The notes below the pieces were generated by a model. The model was not told where the DNA came from. It searched no databases and saw nothing but the letters and a program-made list of their open reading frames with translations. The translations under genes were made by a program, and so were the position numbers. This document shows, piece by piece, positions 24,965-32,782 of a stretch of DNA of 64,000 bases. The stretch's first letter is position 1, and each line of letters begins with the position of its first letter. Source of the DNA: Occultella kanbiaonis (GTDB lineage Bacteria > Actinomycetota > Actinomycetes > Actinomycetales > Beutenbergiaceae); NCBI RefSeq assembly GCF_009708215.1, contig NZ_CP046175.1, positions 5,580,001-5,644,000 on the forward strand, read 5' to 3'.

Positions 24965-25603
24965 CTAGATCAGGCCTTCGCGCAGCGCGTACGCGACGGC
25001 GTGCGACCGGTTCCGCAGCTGGAGCCGGGTCGTGACGTCATGCAGCACGTTCTTCACCGTACGCTCGGAGTAGGCCAGGTGCTGGGCGATCTCGGCCGTG
25101 TCCAGACCGTCCGCGATCAACCGCAGCACCTCGATCTCGCGGGTCGCCAGACCGGTGAAGGTCAGGCCCCGGGGACGCAGCACCTGACGCTGCAACGTCC
25201 CCACCTGGTCGAGCAGCCGCCCGAGCAGGTCCGGCGGCACGCTGCCCTCCCCGACGGCGGCGCCGGTGATCACCTGCACCAACCGGTCCGGCGTCGCCTC
25301 GCTGCGACGCACCAGACCGACGGCCCCGGCCTCGACCGACGTGACCACGTCCGTGCCGTCCAGGGTGCCGGCCACCAGGACCGGCCTGCTCAGTCCCCGA
25401 CGATGCACGACCCGGATCGTCCGGAGCGCGTCCTCATCGACTGCGTCCGTGACGACCACGACCACCCGCGCATCATCCGCCTCATCCGACCGAAGGACCC
25501 GAACCTCGGGTCGTGGCCGGAGCGCACTGACCACGCCCGCCTCCGAGATCGGATCGCGGGCACTCACCCACACTTCTACGCGTTCCATGTCCAGTTGTCC
25601 CAT
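24965..25603 (-). CDS. LuxR-family regulator with degenerate receiver domain
   Basis: 212 residues. The C-terminal 65 form a clear LuxR/NarL HTH (FTGLATREIEVLRLIADGLDTAEIAQHL, SERTVKNVLHDV). The N-terminal 120 have the alternating hydrophobic pattern of a receiver domain, but the acidic pocket is reduced (VSARDP), and after strand 3 the sequence is VVVVVTDAVDED rather than the usual DxxMP, so phosphorylation is doubtful. Such atypical receivers often bind ligands or act constitutively. It is the first gene on the minus strand of the CIS block and diverges from the membrane-protein gene at 25758, so it may control both directions. The ATG at 25603 has GGTGG close upstream; a second ATG follows at codon 6. 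Confidence 0.85.
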   Translation of the reverse strand: MGQLDMERVEVWVSARDPISEAGVVSALRPRPEVRVLRSDEADDARVVVVVTDAVDEDALRTIRVVHRRGLSRPVLVAGTLDGTDVVTSVEAGAVGLVRRSEATPDRLVQVITGAAVGEGSVPPDLLGRLLDQVGTLQRQVLRPRGLTFTGLATREIEVLRLIADGLDTAEIAQHLAYSERTVKNVLHDVTTRLQLRNRSHAVAYALREGLI

Positions 25604-25744
25604 CCCCCACCCGATCTCTGATACCGAGTGCTCGGGTACCAGTGTGCTCAGCGCACTGATCGTGCAATCAACGCTGACTCACCGGGCAGCAGCGTTGCCC
25701 GCATGGCCCGCCTCCCGGGCGGTCCGGGGACGACCGCGCGGGAA

Positions 25745-25750
25745 TACGGT
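25745..25750 (+). promoter_or_regulatory. Possible -10 box of a leaderless promoter for the CIS membrane protein
   Basis: TACGGT fits TANNNT and ends seven bases before the ATG at 25758; no good Shine-Dalgarno is present. This spacing is typical of leaderless actinobacterial transcripts. The -35 is weak. Confidence 0.3.
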
Positions 25751-25757
25751 CGAGGCC

Positions 25758-27083
25758 ATGACGACCTTGGCGAAACTCGACTCCACGAGCCTGCGGCTGG
25801 CCGCCGGCTCGGAGGCCGTGGTGCCGCTGAGCATCCGCAACACCGGCACGATCGTGGAGGGCTACCGGATCGAGGTGCTCGGCACCCCCGGCGCCTGGGC
25901 GACGGTCGAGCCGGCCCAGATCGACGGCCTCTACCCGGACACCTCCACCACGGCCTCCATCACGTTCCGGCCACCGAAGGACGGAACGGTCCCGGCCGGC
26001 TCCTTCGACTTCGGCGTGCGCGTGGTGCCGATGGAGCACCCCGAGGAGGCCGTGATCCCCGAGGGGGTCGTCGAGGTACTGCCGTACCTGGACACGACCG
26101 CCGAGCTGGTGCCCCGCTCCTCACACGGGCGCCGCGGCGCGACGCACCAGGTCGCCGTGGACAACCGCGGGAACGTGCCGGTCACCGTGAACCTGGCCGG
26201 CACCGACGACAAGTCCCAGCTGGTGTTCAGGATCCAGCCGCCGCAGCTGGTCGTCGAGCCGGGTCAGGCCGCCTTCGCGAAGGTGCACGTCAAGCCGGTG
26301 AAGTCGTTCTGGCGTGGCCCGGACGTGACCCACCCGTTCGTGGTGTCCGCCGCCGCGGACGCGACCACCCCGGTGGCCCTGGACGGCTCGCACGTGCAGA
26401 CGGCGATGCTGCCGAAGTGGTTCTTCAAGGCCCTGCTCGCGCTGCTCGCACTACTCGCGCTGCTGGCGCTGCTCTGGTTCACGGTGCTGCGCCCGACCAT
26501 CGAGTCCGCCGCGCAGGCCGCCGTCGCCGAGGAGCGCCAGGAGGCCGTCGAGGCGGCCGAGCAGGCCCAGCAGGCAGCGGCACAGGCCCAGGAGGCCGCC
26601 GCCGGCGCGCAGACCGCCGCGGAGACGGCCGGGAACTCCGCCGCCGCGGCCGAGGAGCGCGTCGTCGAGGTCGAGGAGGCGGTGACGAACATTCTCGGCG
26701 GCTCCGAGATCGTGGTTCCGGCGAGCCTGCGCCTCCAGGTGGACACCGGGCAGGGCGCGACGGCCACCACCTCGCACACCGTGCCGGAGAACACCACGCT
26801 CCGGGTCACCGACTGGGTGTTCTCGAACCCGCAGGGCGACTTCGGCCGGGTGGTCGTCCGGCACGGGGAGACGATCGTCTTCGACCTCGCCCTGGAGAAC
26901 TTCCGCACGGTCGACTTCCACTTCCAGTCGCCGCTGGTGGTGGCCGACGGCGAGACTCTGGATGTGACGGTCACGTGCAGTCAGGTGGGGGCGCCGCCCG
27001 CCGTCGATCCGCCGGCCACCTGCGACACGGCCGTCCTGATCGGCGGCACGAACGCCACGCCCGCGCCGCCGGCCACACCCTAG
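25758..27083 (+). CDS. CIS-locus membrane protein: two Ig-like domains, TM helix, coiled coil, C-terminal beta domain
   Basis: 441 residues from the ATG at 25758. Residues 1-215 are two beta-sandwich (CARDB/NEW3-like) domains (MTTLAKLDSTSLRLAAGSEA, LSIRNTGTIVEGYRIEV, HQVAVDNRGNVPVTVNLAG). No signal peptide precedes them, so they are likely cytoplasmic. A Leu-rich membrane span follows (about 223-241), then an Ala/Glu/Gln coiled coil to about 300 and a C-terminal beta domain of 120 residues. It is usually annotated only as hydrolytic protein or hypothetical in CIS clusters; no catalytic motif is seen. It forms a two-gene unit with PAAR (11 bp gap). A role in anchoring the particle or its tip at the membrane is inference. 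Confidence 0.75.
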   Translation: MTTLAKLDSTSLRLAAGSEAVVPLSIRNTGTIVEGYRIEVLGTPGAWATVEPAQIDGLYPDTSTTASITFRPPKDGTVPAGSFDFGVRVVPMEHPEEAVIPEGVVEVLPYLDTTAELVPRSSHGRRGATHQVAVDNRGNVPVTVNLAGTDDKSQLVFRIQPPQLVVEPGQAAFAKVHVKPVKSFWRGPDVTHPFVVSAAADATTPVALDGSHVQTAMLPKWFFKALLALLALLALLALLWFTVLRPTIESAAQAAVAEERQEAVEAAEQAQQAAAQAQEAAAGAQTAAETAGNSAAAAEERVVEVEEAVTNILGGSEIVVPASLRLQVDTGQGATATTSHTVPENTTLRVTDWVFSNPQGDFGRVVVRHGETIVFDLALENFRTVDFHFQSPLVVADGETLDVTVTCSQVGAPPAVDPPATCDTAVLIGGTNATPAPPATP

Positions 27084-27094
27084 GCGGCGGCGCC

Positions 27095-27412
27095 ATGCCC
27101 ATGGGACCCGCGCTGCGCGCCGGCGACGTGGCCCTCTGCTCCCTGTTCGACGGGCCGAAGCCGCATGTGGGCGGCCCGATCACGCCGGCGGCCGCGGTCC
27201 CGACGGTGCTCATCGGAGGCATGCCCGCGGCCGTCGCGAACAACGTTCCCGGCGGGGTCGCCTGCGTCTCGCCGGCCCCGAACGGGATCGCCATGGGCTC
27301 GGTCACCGTCATGATCGGGAACTTCCCCGCCGCCCGGCTCGGCGATCTGACCATGCACGGACAACCGATCGCCCCCGGGCCCGGCTGCCTCACCGTCATC
27401 ATCGGCGGCTGA
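27095..27412 (+). CDS. PAAR-like tip protein (Afp10-like)
   Basis: 105 residues from the ATG at 27095 (AGGCGG upstream; the open frame to the left is a shadow). The sequence PMGPALRAGDVALCSLFDGPKPHVGGPI, then VLIGGMPAAVANNV and a third strand set ending LTVIIGG, is the three-fold PAAR-like fold that sharpens the VgrG needle. It is separated from its VgrG gene by 17 kb and placed on the opposite strand behind a membrane-protein gene. It carries no C-terminal extension, so it is not a fused toxin. Confidence 0.88.
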   Translation: MPMGPALRAGDVALCSLFDGPKPHVGGPITPAAAVPTVLIGGMPAAVANNVPGGVACVSPAPNGIAMGSVTVMIGNFPAARLGDLTMHGQPIAPGPGCLTVIIGG

Positions 27413-27477
27413 CCACCCGCGCCGGCTCGACCCGCCCCAGCAACGGGACCCTCCGCCGTCGGGCGTCGTGGAACACG

Positions 27478-27509
27478 CGAGGGCCCGGCGTCGCAACGCC
27501 GGGCCCTCG
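27478..27509. terminator. Bidirectional hairpin terminator between PAAR and rplI
   Basis: A perfect 14-bp stem (CGAGGGCCCGGCGT / ACGCCGGGCCCTCG) with loop CGCA lies between the convergent PAAR and rplI genes. No T-run follows on either side, as is common in actinobacteria. Confidence 0.8.
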
Positions 27510-27530
27510 CGGGTACTGCTGGGTACTACG

Positions 27531-27977
27531 TCAGGCCGGGACGACCTGGATGTCCACCGTCGCGGAGACGTCCGTGTGCAGACGGACCTTGACGGAGTGG
27601 GTGCCGAGGGACTTGATCGGGTTGCCGATCTCGACCTTGCGGCGGTCCACCGACGGGCCACCGGCGGCCGCGATGGCCTCGGTGATGTCCGTGGTGGTGA
27701 CCGCACCGAAGAGCCGGTCGCCCTTGCCGGCGCGGACCTTCACGACCACGGGCTTGGACTGCAGCGAGTCACGAACCGAACGGGCGTCCTCGATGGTCGA
27801 GATCTCGCGCTTGCGTCGAGCCGCCTGGATCTGGTCGATCTGCTTCTGCGCACCCTTGGTCCAGCCTGTGGCCAGGCCACGCGGGAGGAGGAAGTTGCGG
27901 GCGTACCCGTCCTTGACCTCGATCACGTCGCCGGGGGTGCCGAGGCCGGTGACCTCGTGGGTGAGAATGAGCTTCAT
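27531..27977 (-). CDS. rplI: 50S ribosomal protein L9
   Basis: 148 residues, normal length. The N-terminal [36 protein letters not shown] is the L9 signature that binds 23S rRNA; the connecting helix and C-terminal domain follow ([19 protein letters not shown]). It is the last gene of the rpsF-ssb-rpsR-rplI operon and is followed by the hairpin at 27478-27509. Confidence 0.99.
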   Translation of the reverse strand: MKLILTHEVTGLGTPGDVIEVKDGYARNFLLPRGLATGWTKGAQKQIDQIQAARRKREISTIEDARSVRDSLQSKPVVVKVRAGKGDRLFGAVTTTDITEAIAAAGGPSVDRRKVEIGNPIKSLGTHSVKVRLHTDVSATVDIQVVPA

Positions 27978-27994
27978 GGTGTGCTCCTCCAGCC

Positions 27995-28240
27995 TCAGCG
28001 AGCAGAGCTCGAGTAGGGCAGCAGAGCCATCTCACGGGCGTTCTTCACGGCCCGGGCGATCTCACGCTGCTGCTGAACGTTGACACCGGTCACGCGGCGC
28101 GCGCGGATCTTGCCGCGGTCCGAGATGAACTTCCGCAGCAGCACGGTGTCCTTGTAGTCGATCGGTCCCTCGAGCTTGACGGCCTTGAGGGGGTTCGCCT
28201 TCTTCTTGATGATGGGCTTGCGCGACTCACGCTTCGCCAT
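27995..28240 (-). CDS. rpsR: 30S ribosomal protein S18
   Basis: 81 residues. The motif [50 protein letters not shown] is diagnostic for S18, which pairs with S6 on the platform of the small subunit. It carries no CxxC zinc motif, so it is the zinc-independent type. The gene is third in the rpsF operon, 17 bp before rplI. Confidence 0.99.
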   Translation of the reverse strand: MAKRESRKPIIKKKANPLKAVKLEGPIDYKDTVLLRKFISDRGKIRARRVTGVNVQQQREIARAVKNAREMALLPYSSSAR

Positions 28241-28299
28241 GGTGGTACTCCTTCGCTACTCGCGCGTCAGGCCGGGGCCGCGCGCGATCAGATGATGAT

Positions 28300-28863
28300 C
28301 TAGAAAGGGGGCTCGTCGCCGAAGCTCGAGCCGCCCGTTGCCCACGGGTCGTCCGCGGGGGCGTTGCCGCCGCCGCTGGTACCGCCGCCGCCGTTGCCAC
28401 CGCCGCTGTTGCCGCTGTAGCCACCGCCACCGCCGCCGCCCTGGAAACCGCCGCCACCGCCACCGCCACCGAAGTTGCCGCCGCCACCGCCGCCACCACG
28501 CTGGGTGCGGGTGACCTTGGCACTGGCGTACCGCAGCGACGGGCCGACCTCGTCGACCTGAAGCTCGACGACCGTGCGCTTCTCGCCCTCGCGGGTCTCG
28601 TACGAGCGCTGGACGAGCCGGCCCTGAGCGATCACGCGCATCCCCTTGGTGAGGGACTCCGCGATGTTCTCCGCGGCCTCACGCCAGATGGAGCAGCGCA
28701 TGAACAGGGTGTCGCCGTCCTTCCACTCGTTCGACTGGCGGTCGAACTGGCGGGGGGTCGAGGCGATCGTGAAGTTCGCCACGGCCGCACCGGACGGCGT
28801 GAACCGCAGCTCGGGGTCGGCCGTGAGGTTTCCGATCACTGTGATGACGGTGTCGCCTGCCAT
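28300..28863 (-). CDS. ssb: Single-stranded DNA-binding protein
   Basis: 187 residues. The OB-fold occupies 1-115 ([45 protein letters not shown]). A very Gly-rich linker follows, encoded by GGN repeats, and the acidic tip [17 protein letters not shown] ends the protein; that tip recruits replication and repair partners. Its place between rpsF and rpsR is the standard bacterial operon order. Confidence 0.98.
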   Translation of the reverse strand: MAGDTVITVIGNLTADPELRFTPSGAAVANFTIASTPRQFDRQSNEWKDGDTLFMRCSIWREAAENIAESLTKGMRVIAQGRLVQRSYETREGEKRTVVELQVDEVGPSLRYASAKVTRTQRGGGGGGGNFGGGGGGGGFQGGGGGGGYSGNSGGGNGGGGTSGGGNAPADDPWATGGSSFGDEPPF

Positions 28864-28897
28864 GAACGCTCCTTCTTCGGTTGGCGGTCAGTCGCGC

Positions 28898-29188
28898 TCA
28901 GTGCGCGTCGGGACGGATGAGCTTGGTGCGAAGCACGGACTCGTTGAGCCCGAGCTGACGATCGAGCTCCTGAGCGAGCTCGGAGGTCGCGGTCAGATTC
29001 ACCACGGCGTAGATGCCCTCGGACCGCTTCGCGATCTCGAAAGCCAGGCGGCGCTTGCCCCAGATGTCGATCTTGTCGACACTGCCACCACCAGTGGTGA
29101 TGACGCCCAGGAACTTGTCCAGGGACGGAGCAACGGTGCGCTCGTCGATCTCGGGGTCGAGGATCACCATCAGTTCGTATTGACGCAT
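28898..29188 (-). CDS. rpsF: 30S ribosomal protein S6
   Basis: 96 residues from the ATG at 29188, chosen because GAAGGAGGTGGG stands upstream; an ORF start four codons earlier lies on top of that site. [19 protein letters not shown] and [23 protein letters not shown] are diagnostic of S6. First gene of the rpsF-ssb-rpsR-rplI operon. A 7-bp hairpin stands in its leader (29218-29236). Confidence 0.98.
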   Translation of the reverse strand: MRQYELMVILDPEIDERTVAPSLDKFLGVITTGGGSVDKIDIWGKRRLAFEIAKRSEGIYAVVNLTATSELAQELDRQLGLNESVLRTKLIRPDAH

Positions 29189-29217
29189 GCTTGAACCCAC
29201 CTCCTTCGGACTTTACG

Positions 29218-29236
29218 GTCACGGTCTCTCCGTGAC
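29218..29236 (-). promoter_or_regulatory. Leader hairpin before rpsF
   Basis: Perfect arms GTCACGG / CCGTGAC with a five-base loop, about 30 bp before rpsF. S6:S18 leaders in bacteria are hairpins with a CCG-containing bulge bound by the S6:S18 pair; this hairpin is rich in CCG/ACCG and at the right place, but I could not fold the full consensus. Confidence 0.3.
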
Positions 29237-29314
29237 AGGAGGGTGCTGCGTGCTCCCCGGGTCCGCCCGGACACATGGATGACCACGGTTCCGGACGAGG
29301 GGGAATACCCGACC

Positions 29315-29320
29315 AGCCTA
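29315..29320 (-). promoter_or_regulatory. Possible -10 box (TAGGCT) of the rpsF operon
   Basis: On the minus strand TAGGCT stands about 127 bp before rpsF, leaving a leader long enough for the hairpin at 29218-29236. The -35 (CGGTCG, 17-bp spacer) is poor. Confidence 0.3.
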
Positions 29321-29358
29321 CCGGACCGTCACGACCCCGACCGACGCGCGGTCGCAGG

Positions 29359-29367
29359 TGTGGACAA
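29359..29367. promoter_or_regulatory. DnaA-box-like 9-mer (TTGTCCACA on the minus strand)
   Basis: TGTGGACAA is the exact complement of TTGTCCACA, the preferred actinobacterial DnaA box. It lies alone in the intergenic region between the PBP gene and rpsF, just upstream of the candidate rpsF promoter. Confidence 0.4.
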
Positions 29368-29391
29368 CGTCACGGTGCCGGCGGGGCGGGA

Positions 29392-31869
29392 TCAGGGGTC
29401 GGTGCGGCCGGGCGGCGTGAACAGGTCACCCCAGCCCGGCAGGCCGGTGCCGTTCGTCGGTTCGTCCGTCGGTTCGTCCGTCGGCTCCTCGGTCGGCTCC
29501 TCGGTGGGCTCCTCGGTGGTCGGCTCCTCCGTCGGCTCCTCCGTGGTCGGCTCCTCGGTCGGCTCCGGCGTGGTGGGCTCCTGCGTGGGCTCCTCCGTGG
29601 TCGGCTCCTCGGTCGGCTCCGGCGTGGTCGGCTCCTGGGTCGGCTGCCAGGTCGGCCGCTCCGGCTCGGTGCGTTCCGGGAACTCCTCGACCGGCAGGTC
29701 CGCGACCGCCGTGGTCATGTACTCGGTCCAGATGTCGGTGGGGAACGACCCGCCGGAGATCGGACTGACGCCGCCGAACCCGTCCACCATCGAGACCTCC
29801 TCGCCGTTCTCGCCGACCTGATACATGGCCACGGAGGTGGTGATCTGGGGGACGAAGCCTACGAACCAGGCCGACCTGTAGTCGTTCGAGCTGCCTGTCT
29901 TGCCGGCTGCGGGGCGACCGATCTCGCTGGCGGTCTCGCCGGTGCCGCTCTCCACGACCTGCTGCATGGCGTAGGTCGCGTCCGCGATCACGTCCGCCTC
30001 GAACTCCTGCTCGCCCTCCGAGCCCCCGGTGTAGAGGACCTGACCGTCACCGGTCGTGGCCGAGGCGACGATGAAACGGTCCCGGTGGACGCCGCCGGAG
30101 GCGATCGTGGAGTAGGCCTCGGCCATGTCCGCCGGGTGCGGGGCCGCCGGGCCGAGCACGTTGGCGGGCACCGGGTCGATCACGGTCTCCTCCGGGATCC
30201 CCAGCCGGTGCGCGACGTCGACCAGCCGCTCGGGGCCGACGTCCGAGTTCAGTTGCACGTACACGGTGTTGACCGAGTTCTCGGTCGCCTCGACCAGATC
30301 GATGTTGCCGCGGTTGATCCGGTCGAAGTTGCGGACCTCGTAGCCGTCGAAGTCCATCGGTGAGTAGCTCGCATACCGCTCCTCCAGTGAGACACCGCTC
30401 TCGAGGGCGGCGATCAGCCCGAACACCTTGAAGGTCGAGCCACCCTGGGCCACGTCCTGGGTCGCCGCGTTGCGCTGGATGGTCAGATAGTCCGCGCCGC
30501 CGTAGAGCGCGACGATCGCGCCCGTCTCGTTGTCGATCGAGGTCAGCGCCACCCGGACCCCCTCCGGGGTGTCCTCCGGCACGTTCTGCGAGGCCGTGAT
30601 GGCCGCCTGCTGCAGCTCGGGATCGATCGTGGACACGATGTCCAGGCCGCCGCCGTCGATCTGGTCTGCGGTCAGGCCGGCCTCGAGCAGTTCGACCCGG
30701 ATCATCTCGAGCAGGTATCCGGTGGGTCCGGCGTAGGTGTCGGTGCGGGTCGGCTCGATCGTGGCCGGGAACTCCTGGGCGTTGCGCTCGGCCTCGGTGA
30801 TGAAGCCACCGTCGACCATGAAGTCGAGCGTCCGGTTCCAGCGCACCTCCGCCTGCTCCGGACTGATGGCCGGGTCCCAGTTGGACGGCGACGGGATGAT
30901 CCCGGCGATCAGCGCGGACTCGGACAGGGTCAGTTCCGCGGCGGAGTGACCGAAGTACTCCTGCGCGGCCCGCTCGATGCCGTAGGCACCCCGGCCGAAG
31001 TAGATCGTGTTCATGTAGTTGCCGAGGATCTCGTCCTTGCTCTGCTCACGGTCGATCTTGATCGCGAGGATCGCCTCCCGGAACTTGTCCGCGTAGCTCG
31101 AGGTCTGACCGGTGTAGTACCGCTCGACATACTGCTGGGTGAGGGTCGAGCCGCCCTGGGTCGGGTTGCCGCGGAGGTTGTTCCACAGTGCCCGGGCGAT
31201 CCCGATCGGGTCCACCCCGGCGTTGGAGTAGAAGCGACGGTCCTCGGAGGCGACGATGGCCTGGCCGACGTGGTCCGGCAGCGCCGAGGGATCGTCGATG
31301 ATCTCCCGGTTCACCTCGGCGAAGGTGCCCATCGGCGTGGTCCCGTCCGCGAAGTAGACGGTGCTGCCCTCGGCCAGCGCGACATCCTCCGGCTCGGGCA
31401 CGTCGGTCATCTGGTAGGCGTACACGAACAGACCGACGCCGAGCAGGAGGAACGTCACGAACGTGCCGAGCACGAACCGCCAGCTCGGCAGCCAGCGGTG
31501 GATGGGGCCCTTGTTCGGGCGCGGGTAGTTCCAGAACCGGCGGGGCTGCTGGTACGGGCGGCCCTTGTAGCCCTTCTTCGCCCTGGCCTTCCTACCGCTC
31601 TTCGCGGAACGGCCCGACGGCGCAGCGGCGCTCCTCGTGGTCGTGGTCCTTCTCGTGGGCTGCTCCGAGCGCGCCGTGGCGGTCTTCTTCCACTGTGCAC
31701 CGGAGCCGGCCCCGGAGGCCGGCGGGATCACGGGCGGCCGCGTGCCGCTCGAAGGGGTCGCGGCGGGTTCGGCAGGGCTGGACCCCTGGCGGCCACGCAC
31801 GCTCCGACGGGTCGGCGGCGTCGCCGGGTCGCGGGGGTCTGGAGCGCCGGGACGTCGTCCTTCTGCCAC
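29392..31869 (-). CDS. Bifunctional class A penicillin-binding protein (PonA-like)
   Basis: 825 residues from a GTG at 31869 with AGAGAGG seven bases upstream. A basic, Pro/Arg-rich cytoplasmic part of about 150 residues precedes one TM helix (WRFVLGTFVTFLLLGVGLFVYAY). The GT51 glycosyltransferase shows EDRRFYSNAGVDPIGIARAL and QGGSTLTQQYV; the transpeptidase shows SxxK (GGSTFKVF), SVN (ENSVNTVY) and KTGSS. It polymerises and crosslinks peptidoglycan outside the membrane. The C-terminus is a 75-residue Thr/Glu/Pro repeat tail (PTEEPTTEEPTQEPTTPEP). Near-oriC neighbours (rpsF operon, padR-ino1) match the mycobacterial ponA1 setting. Confidence 0.95.
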   Translation of the reverse strand: MAEGRRPGAPDPRDPATPPTRRSVRGRQGSSPAEPAATPSSGTRPPVIPPASGAGSGAQWKKTATARSEQPTRRTTTTRSAAAPSGRSAKSGRKARAKKGYKGRPYQQPRRFWNYPRPNKGPIHRWLPSWRFVLGTFVTFLLLGVGLFVYAYQMTDVPEPEDVALAEGSTVYFADGTTPMGTFAEVNREIIDDPSALPDHVGQAIVASEDRRFYSNAGVDPIGIARALWNNLRGNPTQGGSTLTQQYVERYYTGQTSSYADKFREAILAIKIDREQSKDEILGNYMNTIYFGRGAYGIERAAQEYFGHSAAELTLSESALIAGIIPSPSNWDPAISPEQAEVRWNRTLDFMVDGGFITEAERNAQEFPATIEPTRTDTYAGPTGYLLEMIRVELLEAGLTADQIDGGGLDIVSTIDPELQQAAITASQNVPEDTPEGVRVALTSIDNETGAIVALYGGADYLTIQRNAATQDVAQGGSTFKVFGLIAALESGVSLEERYASYSPMDFDGYEVRNFDRINRGNIDLVEATENSVNTVYVQLNSDVGPERLVDVAHRLGIPEETVIDPVPANVLGPAAPHPADMAEAYSTIASGGVHRDRFIVASATTGDGQVLYTGGSEGEQEFEADVIADATYAMQQVVESGTGETASEIGRPAAGKTGSSNDYRSAWFVGFVPQITTSVAMYQVGENGEEVSMVDGFGGVSPISGGSFPTDIWTEYMTTAVADLPVEEFPERTEPERPTWQPTQEPTTPEPTEEPTTEEPTQEPTTPEPTEEPTTEEPTEEPTTEEPTEEPTEEPTDEPTDEPTNGTGLPGWGDLFTPPGRTDP

Positions 31870-32084
31870 GTTCGAACCTCTCTGATGGGTCACGCCGGTA
31901 CCCATCCGGCGGGCACAAGCGCCTCCCAGTATGCGTCCGAAGTCTGGGAGAACGCCGGATCCAGGCCGGTTTCACCGGCCCCACACAGGATCCGCCACTC
32001 GCCGGTGACCGCCGCCACAGCCGACGTCGAGGACCCGCCCGCGGCACCCGGCACCACGCTGGTCCTTGACGCCGAACGCGGGTT

Positions 32085-32107
32085 CGATGTATCAATTCGA
32101 TACATCG
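32085..32107. promoter_or_regulatory. PadR-type operator overlapping the padR-ino1 promoter/RBS
   Basis: Perfect 9-bp inverted repeat CGATGTATC and GATACATCG separated by AATTC. The ATGTAT...ATACAT core is the classic binding site of PadR repressors. It ends one base into the GGAGGT ribosome-binding site of the PadR gene at 32117, so autorepression of the operon is very likely. Confidence 0.8.
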
Positions 32108-32116
32108 GAGGTGCAT

Positions 32117-32782
32117 ATGGCGTCACGTGGTGAGGTGCTGGAGCTGGCCATTCTCGGCCAGCTGCGCGGTTCACCGCTGCACGGATACGAGTTGCGCAAG
32201 CGCCTCAACGCCACGCTCGGGATGTTCCGGGCGTTGTCCTACGGGTCCCTCTATCCGTGCCTGCGTGCGCTGCAGGGCGGGGGGTGGATCCAACCCGTCG
32301 ACACGGCGGCACTACCGCACGCCCTGGCCGGCAAGCGGACCCGAATCGTCTACGAGCTGACCGACTCCGGGCGGGACCGGCTGGGCGACTCGCTCGCCCG
32401 GGCCGAGCCCGCGGCGTGGGACGACGAGACCTTCGATGTCCGGTTCAGCCTGTTCTCCGACACCGACGCCGAGACCCGGCTGCGCATCCTTGAGGGGCGC
32501 CGGATGCGCATGGTCGAGCGGCACGAGGTGATGCGCCAGCACGCCCAACGCAGCCGCGAGCGCCGGGACCGCTACACCCTGGCCCTGCAGCAGCACGGCC
32601 TCGACCAGATCGAGCGTGAGGTCCGCTGGCTCGAGGACCTCATCCACGCCGAACGGCACCCGGACACACCGACCGCACCCACGCCGTCGGACACCACCGG
32701 CCCACCGCCCACCCGGCCCGGACGGACCGGGGCCGAACCACTCACCACGACTTCAACCACCCACAGCAAGGAGCAAGGATGA
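32117..32782 (+). CDS. PadR-family transcriptional regulator
   Basis: 221 residues from the ATG at 32117 with GGAGGT at 32107-32112. The winged-helix N-terminus ([55 protein letters not shown]) is typical of PadR; a helical C-terminal dimerisation region follows ([19 protein letters not shown]...) and then a Pro/Thr-rich tail. It overlaps ino1 by four bases (ATGA), the arrangement known for the PadR-ino1 pair of actinobacteria. The palindrome at 32085-32107 should be its own operator. Confidence 0.93.
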   Translation: MASRGEVLELAILGQLRGSPLHGYELRKRLNATLGMFRALSYGSLYPCLRALQGGGWIQPVDTAALPHALAGKRTRIVYELTDSGRDRLGDSLARAEPAAWDDETFDVRFSLFSDTDAETRLRILEGRRMRMVERHEVMRQHAQRSRERRDRYTLALQQHGLDQIEREVRWLEDLIHAERHPDTPTAPTPSDTTGPPPTRPGRTGAEPLTTTSTTHSKEQG

